A DNA stretch of 64,000 nucleotides, from assembly GCF_905115235.1 (NCBI RefSeq), contig NC_051850.1, positions 159,464,615-159,528,614 of the forward strand, given 5' to 3'. The position numbers and the translations under genes are program-made. Positions 60,158-64,000 of the stretch are shown one piece after another. The stretch is from Hermetia illucens. Taxonomy: Eukaryota; Arthropoda; Insecta; Diptera; Stratiomyidae. The notes under the pieces were generated by a model. It saw nothing but the letters and a program-made list of their open reading frames with translations. It was not told where the DNA came from and searched no databases. The stretch's first letter is position 1, and every line of letters starts with the position of its first letter.

Positions 60158-60349
60158 CATCATCATCAACGGCGCAACAACCGGTATCCGGTCTAGGCCT
60201 GCCTTAATAAGGAACTCCAGACATCCCGGTTTTGCGCCGAGGTCCACCAATTCGATATCCCTAAAAGCTGTCTGGCGTCCTGGCCCACGCCATCGCTCCA
60301 TCTTAGGCAGGGTCTGCCTCGTCTTCTTTTCCTACCATAGATATTGCCC
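60158..60349 (-). mobile_element. RTE-type LINE family A, 3' fragment (copy 6) with TSD
   Basis: Inverted 192-bp family end: CATCATCATCAACGGCGCAAC, then the family terminus to GATATTGCCC. Flanked by CTACTTTGAAT at 60147-60157 and again at 60350-60360, an 11-bp target-site duplication. This is a typical 5'-truncated insertion and the cleanest family A copy, so probably the most recent here. Confidence 0.92.
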
Positions 60350-60609
60350 CTACTTTGAATGATTCCTAATAAAGTTCGTTTCTATGGCATCCAGTTCGTT
60401 TCGGTTTGAGAATCAGTTGCAGCTGATTGGCTACCGAAAAATCGGTGGTGTCGGGCGAATCGATTGATGAAACCTGATTTCGATCGCGTTCGTAGATCAA
60501 GAGGTGACGCGATCGTTTCGCCCCTGCCGGAATCAGATGCTTACCTGCAATCCGGTACCAAGGCTGCCTATCAATTTTAGGCTTGACTACAAATAGAAGA
60601 CAATATCTA

Positions 60610-61265
60610 ACCTCTCTCCATGGCGTCGTTTAATCCGCTTTGGGACATCTGGGATATTTCTGTGTATCCAGCGTCGTTTAAGAGGATCGTCCCATCATTC
60701 TAATATTGCTTCAGTTTGTGCCAACTGTCGACGATAGATTCACCGATTACATATGATTGGCCATACAGGCGTCGACCCTCGTTCGCCAAAATATCGATGG
60801 GGGCCATGCCTGCTATCGCGCATGCTACTTCGTCAGATGTTGTACTGTAGGCGAACGATGTCCGCAGTGCACCTAATCGGTATGGGGGGCATTTTTTTCC
60901 AATTTGCTTCATCCTTCAATGCGGAGGCCCAGTTAGGAGCTGCAAGTAAAATTGTGCTAACGACTTTCTAGATAAGGGGTCAAAGGCTTCTCGTTTTTCC
61001 GCCTATATTCGGTAACATTTCTCCCACTAATGTTGCAACTCCGGTTGTTTTTGTTATGAAACTTTCCAGATGTGGCTTGAAGTTTAACTTTTTGTCGATC
61101 ATGATTCCCAGGTATTTGAGCGTTGATTGCGAGTGTATGGTTTGTTCGCCAATTCTAATCTTCATCGACGTTTGCTTCCTTCGTTTAGTGATTAAGGCTA
61201 CCTCCGTTTTATGCTCTACGAGCGCCAGACAAACGCCTTCTAGCCAGGATCTGATTTCCCGGTTT
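60610..61265 (-). mobile_element. R1-like LINE fragment (post-RT region)
   Basis: The minus strand carries KIRIGEQTIHSQSTLKYLGI and KKLNFKPHLESFI (61165-61050), then CAIAGMAPIDILANEGRRLYG (60830-60770), matching the corresponding text of the copy at 32876-33346 (GMIPIDILASETRCLYEI). Both ends are truncated. Confidence 0.8.
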
Positions 61266-62109
61266 AAAGGTCGTTGTATACCTTTAACATTATTAGAAGG
61301 TAATTTGAGTGCTAATGAACACGTCTATGCCTTATTGTATTTTTTACCGTCTTTTGTGGAATAAAGCTTTATAGAGTAGCATAGGGTTGACTTGGACTTT
61401 CAACTGTAGATTCCCACTGACATCCCAAGAATTGTATTGCTTTGCCATGTTACTCTCGAATTGAGTGATGACCAACTGGATAGTCTCCAAAGGTCCATAC
61501 CTTCTGGAGTGTGTAGCAATAGCGCTTTTTGCACTTAACATTTCGCAATAAACATTGGCCTGAACAGGCCTCACGACTGTGAAGTTGAGAGGACGGATTC
61601 GCTTCCCGAGCTTGGAATTTCTCGGCTCCCTGGAATAGAAATTTCAATAAAAAAAGGGATAATAGTAGGACCACACAATTTTTACCCCAGATCCATATAA
61701 TTTTCACTTCGGGCCCAGTTTCTTTGCATAATTTTCCTTTTCGGCACGCATTTTCTCTCTACAGTTGTGGATAGTACCTTATCACCACTGAGCACATAAG
61801 GGGAGACATTTTCTCAAACAACAAGCATTGAAGTTGGTTTCCATTGGCGGAAGTGTACGATTTTCCAGTAATGTCACACATTGAGAAAGACCGCTTTATT
61901 ACTGCGTTCAAGGTTTCGGCACTGGTTCCCCTTGACTCATACTTTTGTTAAACCTTTGTACAATACATCTAGCAGGTTATTTATATTAGTCATTATCATC
62001 CTAATTGACGGTCAGAATAGGTCCTGTGCTACTTCCCAAAAATGACTACCGATTAATAAAAATTTCCATCATTACACAAGATTTTCAAACCCAAAAAATA
62101 TCCTTTTTT
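61266..62109. other. Unassigned sequence
   Basis: No gene or repeat family recognised; a minus-strand frame at 61344-61574 has no known resemblance. Confidence 0.35.
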
Positions 62110-62915
62110 AAGGTTTTGTGTAAAACAAAACTTTATTAAAATCGGTTTACTGTCTGTCGGTCCGTCACACGCATTTTTCTCGGAGACTGTAGCAGCGATT
62201 GACAACAAATTTGGTGGAAAGGTGGGAACTGCTCACGCTCACGCATACAGTAAATTACATCCTGTTATGTCGAATTTAAGGGAAGGTCCCCATTGATGCA
62301 AAAGGGGGGAGTACATTTTTTTTTCACCAAATATAGTCATGTGTAGTATCAAATGAAAGATCTCGGTTAGTACTTTCCGAAGCCGGTCTTAGTTTTGACA
62401 TTTGTCTGAAAGGCGGGGAGTTTGGGGGGTCGAAACTGATCATTTATTTAACGAGGCCATTCTCAGAAGCTGCCCAACCAAAAAATTTGAGAAAAATTAA
62501 GAGGCTGCCACTATATAGCGGTTAGGCTCCGAAATACCTTCCATACCGATTTCCCTTCAAATAAAGTTAATAATAATATTTTACTTTAATTTTCAGTAAT
62601 TGGCGTCAGAACCCCCCTTAAGTTCATCCTAGCATCACGAAATTTGCAGCAATCTGGGTTATAATATATAGGTTGATCCTTCCAAGTTTGGTGGAAATCG
62701 CACTATTACTAACAAAGTAATAATAGGTCAAATTTGGCACTTCTTTGCAAATTCAAGATTTTGAATGTCAATATCATCCGAAAGTGGATATTCTCACATA
62801 ATATATGCATATATTACGTGTTACGTACTAATGGGACAAATTCACACTCAAATGTCTTTATAAAGGAAATACACACAACCTTTTATATCTGAAGTGTCCA
62901 GCTTATAGGTTTCTT
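62110..62915 (+). mobile_element. DINE-1/Helentron-like element, longest copy
   Basis: Starts with the hairpin AAGGTTTTGT-GTAAA-ACAAAACTTT (62110-62134, one mismatch), then TTAAAATCGGTTTACTG, a GTCTGTCGGTCCGTC microsatellite and TTTTCTCGGAGAC. The core reads GATTGACAACAAATTTGGTG, CCCCATTGATGCAAAAGG and TATCAAATGAAAGATCTCGG. The 3' end carries a short stem-loop (GAAGTGTCCAGCTTA, 62891-62905). It has no coding capacity. The order of hairpin, GTCY repeat, core and 3' stem-loop is like Drosophila DINE-1 elements. It is preceded by a T-run. Confidence 0.7.
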
Positions 62916-62932
62916 TCGGATTTCTTCTTTTT

Positions 62933-62960
62933 AAGGTTTTGTGTAAAACAAGCCCTTTAA
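62933..62960 (+). mobile_element. DINE-1-like element, 5' hairpin fragment
   Basis: The hairpin of the family (AAGGTTTTGTGTAAAACAAG…) occurs again immediately downstream of the longest copy, also after a T-run, and stops after about 28 bp. This suggests a tandem partial copy in the same orientation. Confidence 0.65.
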
Positions 62961-64000
62961 GTGTTTTTTATCCCGGAGATCACTTTGCTGATTCTATCCT
63001 TCTGAAATTGCAAACTTTCGTTTCTATTAGAAATTCAGATTTACTTTCATTAACAGCTCTTCGAAAATAGGAACCATGCCTCCTAAAGGATTTGGCACCT
63101 TTTTTGTATCTTGACGCAACTAGATATACCTTCAATGACATGAACGGTTCAAGCATCAAATCTAATCCCGATTCAATATGCTCACTTGAACGATTAAGTA
63201 CATTTCAGCACTCACTAGTATGGGACCTAATTTCTCTCCTCTTTTGAACGCTGCTTCCTTTGTTTACGCTATTTCGAATCTTTCTTAACTTAGCGTTCAA
63301 ACTTCGAAGTAGCTAATTATTCCTCGTTTCTTATCCCCATCAGAAGCCTATCAACAGTGAACCATCTCAATTTCAATCAAATCAATTTATCCCATAAACA
63401 AATTCATTTTATTATCTTTAAAGGAACATTAAATTGACTTAATTACACCCTAAATGACTGTCTTTCATGCTGCAGTAGTAACCTACATGCATGCATGCAT
63501 TAAAATGCAGCAGTCATAAAACAGGGCCATATATCCCTTCATTGATGGTGTCAGTATCCATGGAGACGTTCTGAAAATCAATTCTTCCAAGCTATGAAAT
63601 CGGAGCCAGAATCCTATCAATTACGTAAAGATCATTGGACGCCACTTTTATGGGCTGAAGGGCTGGCAGATTGCAGAAGGGTTGCATTGTTTTGAGTTGG
63701 ATGGCGACTCTGCGGTTCTATGTTTTATGAACGTCTGTTTACCTGACATTGCGACTTTTGTTACGTTAAACGTAATGATTTATGAAATCATGACTACCTC
63801 CATTCTCATTGGCAAGCTTCGGTATGAATTCCTCCTGTCTGCTGAATATATTTGTCGTTATCAATTGGAAATGGTTGTTTTTACATGCTTCGACTCCATT
63901 TGTTATTATTGGCAGTTTATAAAACATTTAGGTCTGTTCAAGACACGCAATGTTCAGTAGCTTATCGGGGCTGAAACTCCTGCCTGCATTCAAGATATAC
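62961..64000. other. Unassigned AT-rich sequence
   Basis: No gene or repeat family was recognised. A short ATGCATGCATGCAT palindrome lies near 63487-63500. The frame 63682-63960 is open for 92 codons, rich in Ile, Cys and Tyr, and without a known match. Confidence 0.35.

Noticed and set aside
63484-63503. ATGCATGCATGCAT palindrome as an operator
   Set aside because: It is a short simple repeat in AT-rich DNA with no gene nearby.
1-64000. CRISPR arrays, bacterial operons or other prokaryotic systems
   Set aside because: No spaced direct repeats were seen, and the genes have spliceosomal introns, so the DNA is eukaryotic.

Overview
The window looks like a repeat-bloated stretch of an insect nuclear genome, most likely a fly (Diptera). 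The basis is the splice-consensus introns, the AT-rich flanks and the transposon types: a Jockey element, R1-clade LINEs, RTE-type LINEs with ATG-repeat tails, and a family that resembles Drosophila DINE-1. The species cannot be fixed from sequence alone; a brachyceran with a large genome is a guess.

Three host protein genes are supported. (1) A DIS3L2-type 3'-5' exoribonuclease lies on the minus strand, 9699 down to 2028, in three coding exons. One 58-bp intron has a GC-AG boundary, and a 3.5-kb intron is packed with element fragments. (2) A MARCH6/Doa10-type membrane E3 ubiquitin ligase lies on the plus strand, 16135-24464, also in three coding exons, with one 64-bp intron and one 5.4-kb intron full of elements. 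(3) A C7orf50-like WKF-domain protein lies on the minus strand, 31198 down to 30445, in two exons. It shares a GC-rich divergent promoter with what looks like a non-coding first exon of a plus-strand gene whose coding exons are not recognised here. DIS3L2 (RNA decay) and MARCH6 (ER-associated protein degradation) are ordinary housekeeping genes; nothing suggests they work as one system.

From about 25 kb to the end, and inside both large introns, the DNA is mostly layered mobile-element debris. Seven LINE lineages are visible: a nearly whole Jockey element (48945-54529, 11-bp target-site duplication) nested in an older R1-like LINE; several R1-like copies; an RTE family with ATG-repeat tails (six copies, called A here); two further RTE-like families (B and C); a CR1/Jockey-like element (D); and an I-like LINE with an RNase H domain. 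There is also one tRNA-derived SINE, two related families of DINE-1/Helentron-like non-autonomous elements, and two badly decayed Ty3/Gypsy remnants (gag and pol).

No previously undescribed gene system was found. The observations most worth following are the DINE-1-like families, the nested Jockey insertion, the GC-AG intron, and the repeated internal deletions in the LINE copies, including one that puts an R1 ORF1 in frame with an ORF2 tail.
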